From: Lewinellaceae bacterium | GTDB lineage: Bacteria > Bacteroidota > Bacteroidia > Chitinophagales > Saprospiraceae | Assembly: GCA_016712415.1 (NCBI GenBank) | Contig: JADJRC010000004.1 | Coordinates: forward strand, 169,983 to 233,982 | Length of the DNA stretch: 64,000 bases | Reading direction: 5' to 3' | Part shown: one piece after another, positions 27,905 to 36,695 of the stretch | How the letters are laid out: each line of letters opens with the position of its first letter | Numbering within the stretch: position 1 is the first letter of the stretch | Program-made: the position numbers and the translations under genes | Notes under the pieces: generated by a model | What the model was told of the DNA's origin: nothing | Databases searched by the model: none | The model's input: the letters and a program-made list of their open reading frames with translations, nothing else

Positions 27905-30202
27905 TTACATAACCTGCAACTTCGCAAACTTGAGCACAATCCTCCGTTCCGTCATTTCGTCGTTTTTGAACTGAATGGTGGCCACCCTGTTGTCTTTCGG
28001 CCCTTCCACACTGATCACTTTCCCTTCGCCGAACTTGAGGTGTAAAACGGTTACGCCAGCTACAATACTGTCGGGCGAAGAAACCTTGAAATCGGCCGGT
28101 ATAACCATTGGCGTCGACGCTTTCGCCTGTATGCGCGCGCGCGGACTGGTGAAGTTGCCGCGGATACTGGCGCGGGGTTCTTCCACCGTTCGGGCGGGCG
28201 CCTGGCCCCGTCCGGAGCCTATACCGCCGAGCAGTTCGTAGTGCTGTGCCCCGATCTCGTCCAGAAAACGCGAGGGTTCGCTGGTGCGGATGGTGCCGAA
28301 CCGGTAGCGGTTCTGCGCATAGCTGATGGTCAGGAACTCTTTTGCGCGTGTGATGGCGACGTAGAAAAGGCGGCGTTCTTCATCCAGCCCGTTGGGGTCT
28401 TCCATCGACATGAAGGAAGGAAACAGGTTTTCCTCCAGGCCGGTCACGAAAATACTCTTGTATTCCAGCCCTTTGGCGGAGTGTACGCTCATCAGGGTGA
28501 TGTGGTCGTTGCTGTTGTCTTTTTCATCGGCGTCGGTCAGCAGGGAAACGGTTTGCAGATAGGCGGCCAGGGAGGGGACGGTGGCAGTAGCAGCGGCGAT
28601 GTCTGCTTCAGGCTGGGCGTCTGTGAATTCGGAAATGGCATCGAGCACGGCATTCACGTTTTCGAGGCGGCCGATACCTTCGGGGCTGGTGTCGTTTTTG
28701 AGCAGGTCGAACAGGCCCGATTTGCGCAGAATTTCGGCGGCGAGTCTGGCGGCCGGCTCGTGTGCCGCGCGTTGCTGCCAGTCGGCCACGAGGTTGCGGA
28801 AGGCGACCAGGGCTTTGCGCGCGCGATCGGTCACGTCGAGGCGTGGGTCGGGTATGGTCTCCCACATGGTTTGCTCCAGGGCGCCGGCAAGTGCGCTGAG
28901 TTTTTCCACCGTTGCGTCGCTGATACCACGGGTAGGGAAATTGATGACGCGGCGCAGCGCTTCCTCGTCGAGGGGGTTGACGGCCAGGCGCAGGTATGCC
29001 ACAAAATCCTTGACCTCCTTGCGCTGGTAGAACGACATGCCGCCGAACACGCGGTACGACAGGTTGAGCCGGCGCAGGTGCTCCTCAAACTTGCGGCTTT
29101 GCGCGTTGGTGCGGTACAGCACGGCAATATCCGCATTGGGCAGGTGATAGCGGTGCTTTTGCTCCAGGATGATGTCGGCCACCCGGCGGCCCTCTTCGTC
29201 GTCGGTGGCGCAGCGCAGCAGTTTGATCTTGTGTCGGTCTTCCCTGTCGGTCCAGATGGTCTTGTTGAGTTGGCGGCGGTTGAAGGAGATCACCTCGTTG
29301 GCTGCCGACACGATATGATGCGTGCTGCGGTAGTTCTGTTCGAGTTTGAAGGTTTGGAGATTGGGGTAATCCTTCTCGAAATCGAGGATGTTGTCGATTG
29401 TCGCGCCGCGGAACGCATAGATGCTTTGGGCGTCGTCGCCGACCACAAACACATTTTCGGGGCTGCCGGGGTATTTTACCATTTTCCGGAGGATGGCGTA
29501 CTGGAGGTAATTGGTATCCTGAAACTCATCCACGTGGATGTAGCGGAATTTGCGGTGGTATTTCTCCAGCACGTTGTCCGGGTTGTCGCGGAACAACCGG
29601 TAGAGCTGGAACAACAGGTCGTCGAAGTCCATGGCGCCGGAGCGTTTGCAGCGGGCTATGTATTTCTCGTAAATATCGACGATGTAGGGACGTTTGGCCG
29701 CACGATCCTGCTGCATCATTTCTGCATTTTCGCGGTAAGCCTTCGGACTGATCAGGTTGCTTTTGGCCAGTGAGATGCGCGAGCGGATGGCCGAGGCGTT
29801 GTACACTGTCGTGTCGAGGCTCATTTCCTTGATGATGGCGCGCAGGACGCTCATCGTATCGTCGGTATCGTAGATGGAAAAGGAGGCGGGAAAGCCGATC
29901 CGGGTGGCTTCCGCGCGCAGGATGCGGGCAAAGATCGAATGGAAAGTGCCCGCCCACACCTGCTGGGCTTTCGGGCCGACCACCTTCTCGATGCGTTCCT
30001 TCATCTCACGGGCGGCTTTATTGGTAAATGTGAGCGTGAGTATCTCCCAGGGGGGCACTCCCTGGTCGAGCAGGTGGGCGATGCGGTAGGTCAGCACACG
30101 CGTTTTGCCCGATCCGGGTCCGGCGATCACCAGTACAGGCCCTTCCGTGGTGGTGACGGCGGCGCGTTGTACGTCGTTCAGTTCGTCGAGATAGTTTGCC
30201 AT
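27905..30202 (-). CDS. uvrD: UvrD/PcrA-type ATP-dependent DNA helicase
   Basis: Superfamily 1A 3'-5' helicase for nucleotide excision and mismatch repair or replication restart. About 765 residues from ATG 30202 (MANYLDELNDVQRAAV); the frame extends to 30259 but those residues are not family-like. Motifs in order: Q-motif LNDVQ, Walker A GPGSGKT, Ia FTNKAAREMKER, II DEFQDTN, III VGDDAQSIYAFRGA, IV FKLEQNYRS, V MSVHSAKGLEYKSIFV, VI RRLFYVAITRAK. The C-terminal RNA-polymerase-binding-like tail contains VLHLKFGEGKVISVEG, usual in PcrA/UvrD. Intact. Confidence 0.96.
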   Translation of the reverse strand: MANYLDELNDVQRAAVTTTEGPVLVIAGPGSGKTRVLTYRIAHLLDQGVPPWEILTLTFTNKAAREMKERIEKVVGPKAQQVWAGTFHSIFARILRAEATRIGFPASFSIYDTDDTMSVLRAIIKEMSLDTTVYNASAIRSRISLAKSNLISPKAYRENAEMMQQDRAAKRPYIVDIYEKYIARCKRSGAMDFDDLLFQLYRLFRDNPDNVLEKYHRKFRYIHVDEFQDTNYLQYAILRKMVKYPGSPENVFVVGDDAQSIYAFRGATIDNILDFEKDYPNLQTFKLEQNYRSTHHIVSAANEVISFNRRQLNKTIWTDREDRHKIKLLRCATDDEEGRRVADIILEQKHRYHLPNADIAVLYRTNAQSRKFEEHLRRLNLSYRVFGGMSFYQRKEVKDFVAYLRLAVNPLDEEALRRVINFPTRGISDATVEKLSALAGALEQTMWETIPDPRLDVTDRARKALVAFRNLVADWQQRAAHEPAARLAAEILRKSGLFDLLKNDTSPEGIGRLENVNAVLDAISEFTDAQPEADIAAATATVPSLAAYLQTVSLLTDADEKDNSNDHITLMSVHSAKGLEYKSIFVTGLEENLFPSFMSMEDPNGLDEERRLFYVAITRAKEFLTISYAQNRYRFGTIRTSEPSRFLDEIGAQHYELLGGIGSGRGQAPARTVEEPRASIRGNFTSPRARIQAKASTPMVIPADFKVSSPDSIVAGVTVLHLKFGEGKVISVEGPKDNRVATIQFKNDEMTERRIVLKFAKLQVM

Positions 30203-30356
30203 ATACCGGTGCGTAAGCCTTGAATCTGGTGTGGTTGCCGGGAGTTCGCAGCGATCCAAAATGGTCTTCCAGGGAAAACAAGGCGCTGCCCGTCCCTCCG
30301 GCGAAGGTAAAGTGTTCGGGCGTGAAGATGATAATTTTAAATAAAATGTTTCAAGT

Positions 30357-30447
30357 TTGTGTAACGCCGAACTCCGTTCGGCCCCAGTAATGCCGAACTC
30401 CGTTCGGCCCGGTAACGCCGAACGGAGTTCAGCGTTACCGGGCCGTG
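30357..30447. repeat. Cluster of three GCCGAAC-TCC-GTTCGGC palindromes
   Basis: Copies at 30366-30382 and 30392-30408 are identical. A third, inverted and slightly diverged copy lies at 30417-30433, nested in a longer stem GGTAACGC...GCGTTACC (30411-30439). It sits upstream of uvrD and just after the stop of the next minus-strand gene (30456), a typical place for a dispersed REP-like element or processed terminator. Confidence 0.75.
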
Positions 30448-30455
30448 TGCCACCA

Positions 30456-31508
30456 CTAAAGCCCTTGAAACGCTTTTAGCGGATCATAGTTGAAAGAAAG
30501 TGCGGCGACGGTGGGTAAATAACCCGGGATATGTGCTGTCAGTTGCCAGTTATACACTTGGCGGGAGAAGTCGGCGACATTGTTTTGTATCCAGCCGGCG
30601 ATCAGGTCCTCGAGTTGAAGTTCGTCTTTCCAAAACGACATTTGAAGGTCGCGCGCCGAGAAATATGGGCTCCGGCTGGCGCCTTTGGCGCAGAGAAAAA
30701 CCGGTTTGTCGTAGGCGACGGCAATTCCGACCTCATGGGCACAGTTCGGGCTGAAAAAGTTGGGGTTATCGTCGCTGAAACTCAGGTCTGCAACAACAAA
30801 TCGCGCGTGGTAGAGAAGCGTTTTTATGGTCTCCTGAATGCCTTTCGTCTTGAGGCTGTGTTTGGCATCGTTGGCCCAGAGGCAGGATATACCGGCGTGG
30901 TTGTACACGGCAGTTTCCACGGCTTGCCGGGCCTGCTGGAAGTCGTCTTTCAGCCGTCCAATAAAAAAGGCGTAGGGTTTGGGCTTGGAAATCTCGTTGT
31001 TACAGACTGCCAGCAGCCCCTTCAGTTGAATCTGTACCCAGGGGTCGAGGTCGCTGCGGTAATTGGTTTGTTCGGCGGCATGAAAGATGCTTTGTTTGCA
31101 CAGGATCGGTTCGATCGAGGGATCACCGGGAAAAAAAATTTCCGCAAATTGCCCGTTCTCACGGATACCTACATTCACTTTCTCGTGCTCGCGGAACAGC
31201 AAGACCGGAATCTCCATTTCACCCGCAATGCGCAGTTCGCGGATGATGTATTTAGAGGTAGTGGAGGCTGCGGTATCATCGTACGGTAACACGGCGATAA
31301 ACCCGGAGCAGTGCTGCATGATGCGGCGGATGCGAGGTTCCTCGAATTTCAGCCCTTCGACTTTAGGTACATCGCCAATAGCCCGGTAACGGGCCATATC
31401 AAGTGTTTTTACAACCCGCCAGGCGAGTACCTGACTGTACTCGGAGTCCCAGGGACAGGCAAGGTAAAGGTCGCCATTATAACCCGTTCGAATGACCGGC
31501 GCTTCCAT
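30456..31508 (-). CDS. Protein with two tandem TIR/deoxyribosyltransferase-like domains
   Basis: 350 residues, no signal peptide, cytoplasmic. Two similar halves are visible. The first runs from DLYLACPWDSEYSQ through RRIMQHCSGFIAVLP to IIRELRIAGEMEIPVLLF. The second runs from YAFFIGRLKDDFQQARQAV through IKTLLYHARFVVADLSF to NCAHEVGIAVAYDKPVFL. Each has the pattern of TIR and nucleoside 2-deoxyribosyltransferase Rossmann-like folds: a beta strand, a helix with conserved Arg, a strand ending in A-D-L or A-V-L, and a helix with an acidic E-(L/V)-x-I-A before P-V-x-L. This assignment is inference from pattern. It lies 25 bases after the Omp28 gene and is probably in its transcript. A nucleotide-hydrolysing or sensing role is possible but unproven. 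Confidence 0.8.
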   Translation of the reverse strand: MEAPVIRTGYNGDLYLACPWDSEYSQVLAWRVVKTLDMARYRAIGDVPKVEGLKFEEPRIRRIMQHCSGFIAVLPYDDTAASTTSKYIIRELRIAGEMEIPVLLFREHEKVNVGIRENGQFAEIFFPGDPSIEPILCKQSIFHAAEQTNYRSDLDPWVQIQLKGLLAVCNNEISKPKPYAFFIGRLKDDFQQARQAVETAVYNHAGISCLWANDAKHSLKTKGIQETIKTLLYHARFVVADLSFSDDNPNFFSPNCAHEVGIAVAYDKPVFLCAKGASRSPYFSARDLQMSFWKDELQLEDLIAGWIQNNVADFSRQVYNWQLTAHIPGYLPTVAALSFNYDPLKAFQGL

Positions 31509-31533
31509 TGGTGGAATTTATAAGGTGTTTTAG

Positions 31534-32361
31534 TTACTCCACCACATGTTTCTCAATAGCCTGGAGCACTTCCCGGTCGGGTACCGGGCCGTGGTGTACG
31601 TATGCGACCACGCTGCAGTGTTCGGCCACCCATTCAGCCGGGAGGGTAAAACTGTAGTTTTTCTCGACGACGGAGCCTTTGTTCAAGGCCTCGGGGATGG
31701 GGTCGCCGGCGGTTGCCGTCACGATCCCCCGCATCACGTGCCGGTGGATATAGGCCGACACGATCTCCGTTCCATCCTTTTGCGGGTCGACAATACTATC
31801 CTGGGTGATCAGGATAGTGAGGCGGTTCTCCCCCGGCAGTGTGTTGTTGGCGCCGAGGGTTATTTTCATATCGAGTTTACGGCTTGCGGGTTCGTAGTGG
31901 TTTTCGAGCAACAGGTCGAGGCCGTAGCTCTTCTGGAACTCGGCGCCGATAATGCCTGCCCAGGAAGTAAAGGGCGTCACCATCAGCGAAGGACTACCCG
32001 GATCCACCTGTTTGCGGTTGATGGCGGCGGCGGGAAAGCCGTCGGCGGAGCCGAGCAGGGTCCCGAGTTCGAGCGCCTGGGCGGTGGTGAAATTGTACTG
32101 GCTGGGCGGGTTGGATACAGGCGACGTGAATCCCGATGCTGCGTGGATACTTACAATGATCAGGCTGTCTTTTCCAAAAATATCCTGCAGGCGCAGCAGT
32201 TCGCGGGTGCCTTTGGGGCACACGGCGCACTGGATGCCGGTAAGCTCTTCAATCACTACCCTGCGTTCGCCGGAACTGAAGTCGGGGATCGGTACGGGTT
32301 CTTCTTTGCAGGCGCTGAAACCAAAGGCGGCAAGGAGAAGCAAAAAGAGTAAGCGTTTCAT
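31534..32361 (-). CDS. Omp28-related outer-membrane lipoprotein
   Basis: 275 residues. The lipoprotein signal KRLLFLLLLAAFGFSAC has a lipobox cysteine at residue 18. The Omp28 domain begins RRVVIEELTGIQCAVCPKG, with the thioredoxin-like C-x-x-C (CAVC) characteristic of the family, and continues through VSIHAASGFTSP and SADGFPAAAINRK. Omp28 was first described as a surface antigen of Porphyromonas. It follows the DUF6029 gene by 53 bases, a pairing I recall from other Bacteroidota, and precedes the TIR-like gene by 25 bases; likely one operon. Confidence 0.9.
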   Translation of the reverse strand: MKRLLFLLLLAAFGFSACKEEPVPIPDFSSGERRVVIEELTGIQCAVCPKGTRELLRLQDIFGKDSLIIVSIHAASGFTSPVSNPPSQYNFTTAQALELGTLLGSADGFPAAAINRKQVDPGSPSLMVTPFTSWAGIIGAEFQKSYGLDLLLENHYEPASRKLDMKITLGANNTLPGENRLTILITQDSIVDPQKDGTEIVSAYIHRHVMRGIVTATAGDPIPEALNKGSVVEKNYSFTLPAEWVAEHCSVVAYVHHGPVPDREVLQAIEKHVVE

Positions 32362-32414
32362 ATCTCGCGTATTTTTTATGTCAAATGTAATAATTCAATC
32401 GTCCGATTCAGGTA

Positions 32415-34061
32415 TCAGAAAGAAGAGTTGATCTTGACCCGGAAACCGCTGAAAGTGGGTTCAAAACGGCATATGCCGCCGGAGCAGTTGATGCCCTCCA
32501 CCTGCTTGACGTAGGCCACCTCGAAGCGGTTGGCTTTCTGGGTGTACACCAGCCCGACCGTAGGGTAGTGCAGCCCGTCGTACTTCACTTTTTCGGCATC
32601 CTCCGTCTCGGGGTTGGGGTGTTTGATCTTGTACATATCTGACACATACAGCAGCCAGTGCGGCGCCCAGGCCAGTTCGGCCAGTCCGAATACCCAGGAG
32701 CCGAATTCCTGTTCGGTGTTGAGGTATTGCGCCTCGACGCGCAGCGATTTGCGCGGGGTGAATTTGTACAGCCATTCCCCGTACGGCGTCACGGCGTCTA
32801 CGTATCCTTTTTTACCCTGATAAACTTCGATATTGTACTTCAGCACCTGCAGGCCACCGATCAGTTGCCATTTCCGCTTGTATTTGTAAGCAAACTCCGG
32901 TGTGATCTCCCGGTACAGTTCCGTGTTGTCGAGGTCCTGTATTTCGGATACATTGACGTTGAGCGACAGGTTCTTGTTGATGGAATACCGGATATCGAGC
33001 TGGACGGCCTGTTCGCCCAGTTCCTGCGTCGCGGGGCTGAAACGGGTGGTCAGGCGGTAGGTGTTTTGCCGGGCCATGGGGGGCAGGAAATTGAGGGGCC
33101 CCTGAACGCCTACAACAAACGGGTCGTTGCGGAATGAAAAGTCCTTGGTGCGTTTGCCTTCGAGCGTAATGCCGAATTTGCGGGTGGCATAGGCCATGCT
33201 GGTATAGATGGTATGGCCGGTTCCGCTGTACAGTTTTCCCTGAATTTCGGAGCCTGCGTTGTTGCCTGCCACGTTGGCGGCATCGTTGAGCACATCAGGC
33301 GATTTGATGGCGCCCTCGAAGAACCAGGTGAAGTCGCCGGCAGTCAGGGTATTGAAAAGTGTCGCCGCGTAGGTGTTGTATTTCAGGTCGAAACGCTCGG
33401 GCAGGGGGTAGGTCCCCAGGGTATTGGCGATGCGGTCGGCCGTTTCCTTGTCGAAAGCCCGCGATACCACGCCCACCCCCGGCGCGAGTGTGAAATTTTT
33501 TGACGAATCGGGTTTGACAAAACCCTCCAGCACCATGCCGCGCACATTGGCCGCGTAGGTGGAAAACTGGCGCTTTTCCTGGCCCGCAAAGGCGCGTACT
33601 TTCCAGTTCTCATCGAAGTTGTACCCCACCTTCAGTCCGTATAAGGCATTGTCGATCAGCAGGGAACGTTCCTCGTATGCCCTGAAAATAATGCCGGAGC
33701 CGATCTGGTCGTAGATATAGCCGCCGGAGAAGTCGAACTTGTCGATCTCCTTGTGGATATACCAGCGCCCGATGCCTTTGCCGACGAAAACGCCGCCGTT
33801 GGGGTTGAGCAGATTGGAGTTGCTGAACAGGTCGAAACGCAGCCCCATATCAAAACCCCAGTTGGAGTAGTTGAGGTTGAGCCAGCTCTCTGCGCCGAAC
33901 TTGAGGTTGTCGTACTGAGGTGTTCCCGATGCACCGATGGCACTGTCCTTGATGAAAAAATTGCCGTTCGTTTGCAAATTGCCGGTGAGGCGGGAATTGT
34001 CCTGACCTTGTAAACAGCCGATCGAGATGAACAGTAATACGGGAAGTAAAAGGTGTTTCAT
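32415..34061 (-). CDS. DUF6029-type outer-membrane beta-barrel protein
   Basis: About 548 residues from ATG 34061 (MKHLLLPVLLFISIGCLQGQ, a good signal peptide). The frame is open to 34151 but the added 30 residues would bury the signal. The mature protein is rich in alternating aromatic strands (GFDMGLRFDLF, KVRAFAGQEKRQF, LSLNVNVSEIQDLD, LRVEAQYLNTEQEF) and ends in a terminal Phe, as expected for a barrel. Family membership is by resemblance and by its Omp28 neighbour. Function unknown. Confidence 0.82.
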   Translation of the reverse strand: MKHLLLPVLLFISIGCLQGQDNSRLTGNLQTNGNFFIKDSAIGASGTPQYDNLKFGAESWLNLNYSNWGFDMGLRFDLFSNSNLLNPNGGVFVGKGIGRWYIHKEIDKFDFSGGYIYDQIGSGIIFRAYEERSLLIDNALYGLKVGYNFDENWKVRAFAGQEKRQFSTYAANVRGMVLEGFVKPDSSKNFTLAPGVGVVSRAFDKETADRIANTLGTYPLPERFDLKYNTYAATLFNTLTAGDFTWFFEGAIKSPDVLNDAANVAGNNAGSEIQGKLYSGTGHTIYTSMAYATRKFGITLEGKRTKDFSFRNDPFVVGVQGPLNFLPPMARQNTYRLTTRFSPATQELGEQAVQLDIRYSINKNLSLNVNVSEIQDLDNTELYREITPEFAYKYKRKWQLIGGLQVLKYNIEVYQGKKGYVDAVTPYGEWLYKFTPRKSLRVEAQYLNTEQEFGSWVFGLAELAWAPHWLLYVSDMYKIKHPNPETEDAEKVKYDGLHYPTVGLVYTQKANRFEVAYVKQVEGINCSGGICRFEPTFSGFRVKINSSF

Positions 34062-34169
34062 AAGATTGTGCTCCAAACAAATTTTTGCAAAGGTAGAATC
34101 CTGCAAAACTTCTTGGTGCAAATCTTGGCACAATTGATCGTTTTCAGACAAAAAACGAATTTCCGGGCA

Positions 34170-34898
34170 TCAATTCCGGATTATCCGCATTTGCCTGCCG
34201 CCATTTTCGCGCAAGCGGTCGGCCATAAGTTTGTCGAATGCGGCAGCGTCGATTTTTTCGCCTTTCCGGGGGGCTTCCAGTTCGCCTTTTTTCAGTTTTT
34301 TGAATTCCACTTTTTGCGCGATTATCACGATCTCCCCGTTGTTGATGTCAACTTCGAGGATCATGCCGGGCAATTGGCCGTATTGCGCCGGACCGGAAGA
34401 GAGACCGAGTTCGCCGGTAAACCAGGCCACAATCTCGCGTTTGCGGGTGGTATCGACGGTGGTGGCCTTCATGCAGGGGTAACCGAGTACCGTTTTGGTT
34501 TCGGTTGTGACTTTCCAGTCGGGCATGGTAAGGCTGTCTTCAATGAGGTAGTTTTTTCCAAAAAATTCGCGCGCATCAGCCTGGTGCAGCGTGGCGAAAT
34601 TGCGGTAGAAGGTCGCTTCCGGCCGCTGCATTTTTATCACAATGCCTTGTCCGTCGCCGTCGTCATCGTCCTCTTCTTCCTCCACATTTCTGTAGAGACT
34701 TTCGGTGGCGTTGAACAGCAGTTCGTTTTTGTGCGTCCTGAACTCCGGGATCATGGCCTTTATGTCGGCAGCATCCGGTGGCAGGGAGCGGTGCATGTTT
34801 ACTTTTTCTTCGAAGTAAATAATGCCTTCGTTGTTTTGTGCGGTGGCAAACACCGACCAGAGGAAAAGCAGGGAAAATGTCAGACAGGTTACTTTCAT
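34170..34898 (-). CDS. GLPGLI-family secreted protein
   Basis: 242 residues with signal peptide (KVTCLTFSLLFLWSVFATAQ). The hallmark motif appears as YGQLPGMILEVDI near residue 180, preceded by the family-typical GYPCMKATT and VAWFTGELGLSSGP. A run of Glu/Asp (EEEEDDDDGDG) near residue 75 is unusual. GLPGLI proteins are Bacteroidota-specific and are often called GLPGLI family outer-membrane or porin-associated proteins; their role is not known. First gene of a minus-strand run of four. Confidence 0.88.
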   Translation of the reverse strand: MKVTCLTFSLLFLWSVFATAQNNEGIIYFEEKVNMHRSLPPDAADIKAMIPEFRTHKNELLFNATESLYRNVEEEEDDDDGDGQGIVIKMQRPEATFYRNFATLHQADAREFFGKNYLIEDSLTMPDWKVTTETKTVLGYPCMKATTVDTTRKREIVAWFTGELGLSSGPAQYGQLPGMILEVDINNGEIVIIAQKVEFKKLKKGELEAPRKGEKIDAAAFDKLMADRLRENGGRQMRIIRN

Positions 34899-35045
34899 AG
34901 CACAATTTTAAAAAGGATGGAATAGAAGAAGTACGGGTTTGTTTTCGGGGCAAAAGTAGACCGCCCGTTATGGCGGGCAGGTTAAACGACCTTGATTTAA
35001 GGTTAATTAAGGTTAATCGCCTGGCGCGGTGCGGGATAAACCCGG

Positions 35046-35053
35046 TATTTTTG
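35046..35053 (+). promoter_or_regulatory. -7 box upstream of the histidine kinase gene
   Basis: TATTTTTG fits TAnnTTTG and lies 7 bases before the ATG at 35061, implying a very short leader. No clear TTG lies 20 bases upstream (CTG at 35021-35023 is the nearest), so this is tentative. Confidence 0.35.
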
Positions 35054-35060
35054 TGCCGAT

Positions 35061-36587
35061 ATGGTATTCTTCCGGAGACAGTCCCGCTTCTTGTGGCTTA
35101 TTTTCAGCAGTCTGGCGCTGCTGGCCCTGTTCCAGGTATTCTGGCTTCGGAAAGTATGGCAGGAGCAACGGGAAGCGCTGGAACTGGAATCGAACTACAT
35201 TTTCCAGCAGACGGTAACGGCTTTGCAGGATTCGCTGGTACGGCGCAACATGGTGGAGGAAAGCCTGGATACAGGGCAGGAGGAATACCCGCCTGTGCCG
35301 CCGCCGCCATTGCCGGGAAAGTGGGAGGTCAGGCGCGACACGGAGGCGGTCATTGCGTTGAATACCATACAACGCCAGCGTTTTCCCGATTCGAGTGGTA
35401 CCGACCATATTCAGATATTTATCAAAAGCGACGATAGCCTCAATGATGTTGACCCGTCCGGCGCCGTCTCGCTGTTCAGGATGAAGGTGATTGAAGGTAT
35501 GCAAAACCTCCCGTCCGGCGCTGCGGGCGATATCCCGAACTGGAACGGGATGATGCGCAAGTTTTCGTTCCGGGTCAGCCGCGATACCCTGTCAGCCGAC
35601 TCACTGCGTATTGCCCTGCGAGAGGCCCTGCAGAAAGCAAATATGCCGCTCGATTTCCGACTTGTTACGAGTGCGAAAGCGCCGGCCCCGGCCGCCGATG
35701 TTGTGCGCACGAAACCTTCAATTTCAGGGATGCTCACCCACCAGTATTATGCTGCCGAGTTTCCCGTATACAACGGATACCTGCTGCGGAAAATACTCCC
35801 GCACCTGCTGTTCTCGCTGCTGTTGTTCGGCGTGACTGCCGTGGCTTTTCTGGCCATCTACCGCAGCCTGCGGCAGCAACAGCGGCTCACCACACTGAAA
35901 AACGACTTCATTGGAAATATCACGCACGAACTGAAAACGCCGATCACGACGGTGGGCGTGGCGCTGGAGGCGCTGAGCGACTTTGACGTGCTGGGCAATC
36001 CGGACCAAACCCGCGAATATCTCTCCATTTCAAAACTCGAGCTTGAGCGGCTTACCCTGCTTGTCGACAAGGTGCTGCGGCTCTCCATGTTTGAAGAAAA
36101 ACAACCGCGACTCAAGTCCGAGCCGGTCGATCTCGCTGCACTGACCCGGCAAGTGCTGAACGCCATGAAACTCCAGGCGGAGCACGCCGGCGTCGACGTC
36201 CGGTTCGAGGCAAGCGAAAACGGCGCCTTTATCGTCAACGGCGATCGGCTGCACCTGACCAGCGTGGTATTCAACCTGATCGATAATGCCTTGAAATACA
36301 GACAAAATGAAAAGCCGGCCCTTGCCGTTTCCCTGCAAAATTTACCGGAAAACAACATTCGACTTACCGTGCGGGACAACGGGATCGGCATCGCGCCGGA
36401 ATACCAGGCCCGGATATTCGACAAGTTCTTCCGTGTGCCCTCCGGGAATACCCACAATGTGAAAGGCCACGGCCTGGGCCTCAGTTATGTCGCCAATGTC
36501 GTTCGGCAGCACGGCGGTACCATCCGCGTGGAAAGCGGCGGAGTGGGGGAGGGGACTGCTTTTGTGGTGGAAATGCCGGGCACGTAG
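35061..36587 (+). CDS. Sensor histidine kinase
   Basis: 508 residues. Membrane segments lie near residues 10-27 (FLWLIFSSLALLALFQVFWL) and 250-272 (LLFSLLLFGVTAVAFLAIY) and bound a periplasmic sensor of about 220 residues with no recognised fold. The HisKA domain has FIGNITHELKTPITTV with phospho-acceptor His289. HATPase_c shows the N box NLIDNALKY, G1 DNGIGIAP and G2 HGLGLSYV. No response regulator is adjacent, so its partner is elsewhere. Single gene with its own -7 box; followed by a strong palindrome. Confidence 0.93.
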   Translation: MVFFRRQSRFLWLIFSSLALLALFQVFWLRKVWQEQREALELESNYIFQQTVTALQDSLVRRNMVEESLDTGQEEYPPVPPPPLPGKWEVRRDTEAVIALNTIQRQRFPDSSGTDHIQIFIKSDDSLNDVDPSGAVSLFRMKVIEGMQNLPSGAAGDIPNWNGMMRKFSFRVSRDTLSADSLRIALREALQKANMPLDFRLVTSAKAPAPAADVVRTKPSISGMLTHQYYAAEFPVYNGYLLRKILPHLLFSLLLFGVTAVAFLAIYRSLRQQQRLTTLKNDFIGNITHELKTPITTVGVALEALSDFDVLGNPDQTREYLSISKLELERLTLLVDKVLRLSMFEEKQPRLKSEPVDLAALTRQVLNAMKLQAEHAGVDVRFEASENGAFIVNGDRLHLTSVVFNLIDNALKYRQNEKPALAVSLQNLPENNIRLTVRDNGIGIAPEYQARIFDKFFRVPSGNTHNVKGHGLGLSYVANVVRQHGGTIRVESGGVGEGTAFVVEMPGT

Positions 36588-36606
36588 GCCGGTTGTTCAG
36601 GTTCGG

Positions 36607-36637
36607 GACCTGTAAGATTTTCAAAATCTTACAGGTC
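36607..36637. repeat. Perfect 31-nt palindrome
   Basis: Arms GACCTGTAAGATTTT and AAAATCTTACAGGTC (15 bp each) enclose one C. Located 19 bases after the kinase stop and 59 bases before the end of the convergent gene. Similar GACCTGTAAG palindromes are, as I recall, common between genes in Bacteroidota. It could terminate transcription from both sides. Confidence 0.85.
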
Positions 36638-36695
36638 TGAAGAACGCTGATTGAAACGGGTGGCTGCTGCCATTATACCGCTCATTATCAAATAC

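Noticed and set aside
28241..29773. 510-codon plus-strand ORF across uvrD
   Set aside because: Antisense shadow of the helicase; all helicase motifs are on the minus strand.
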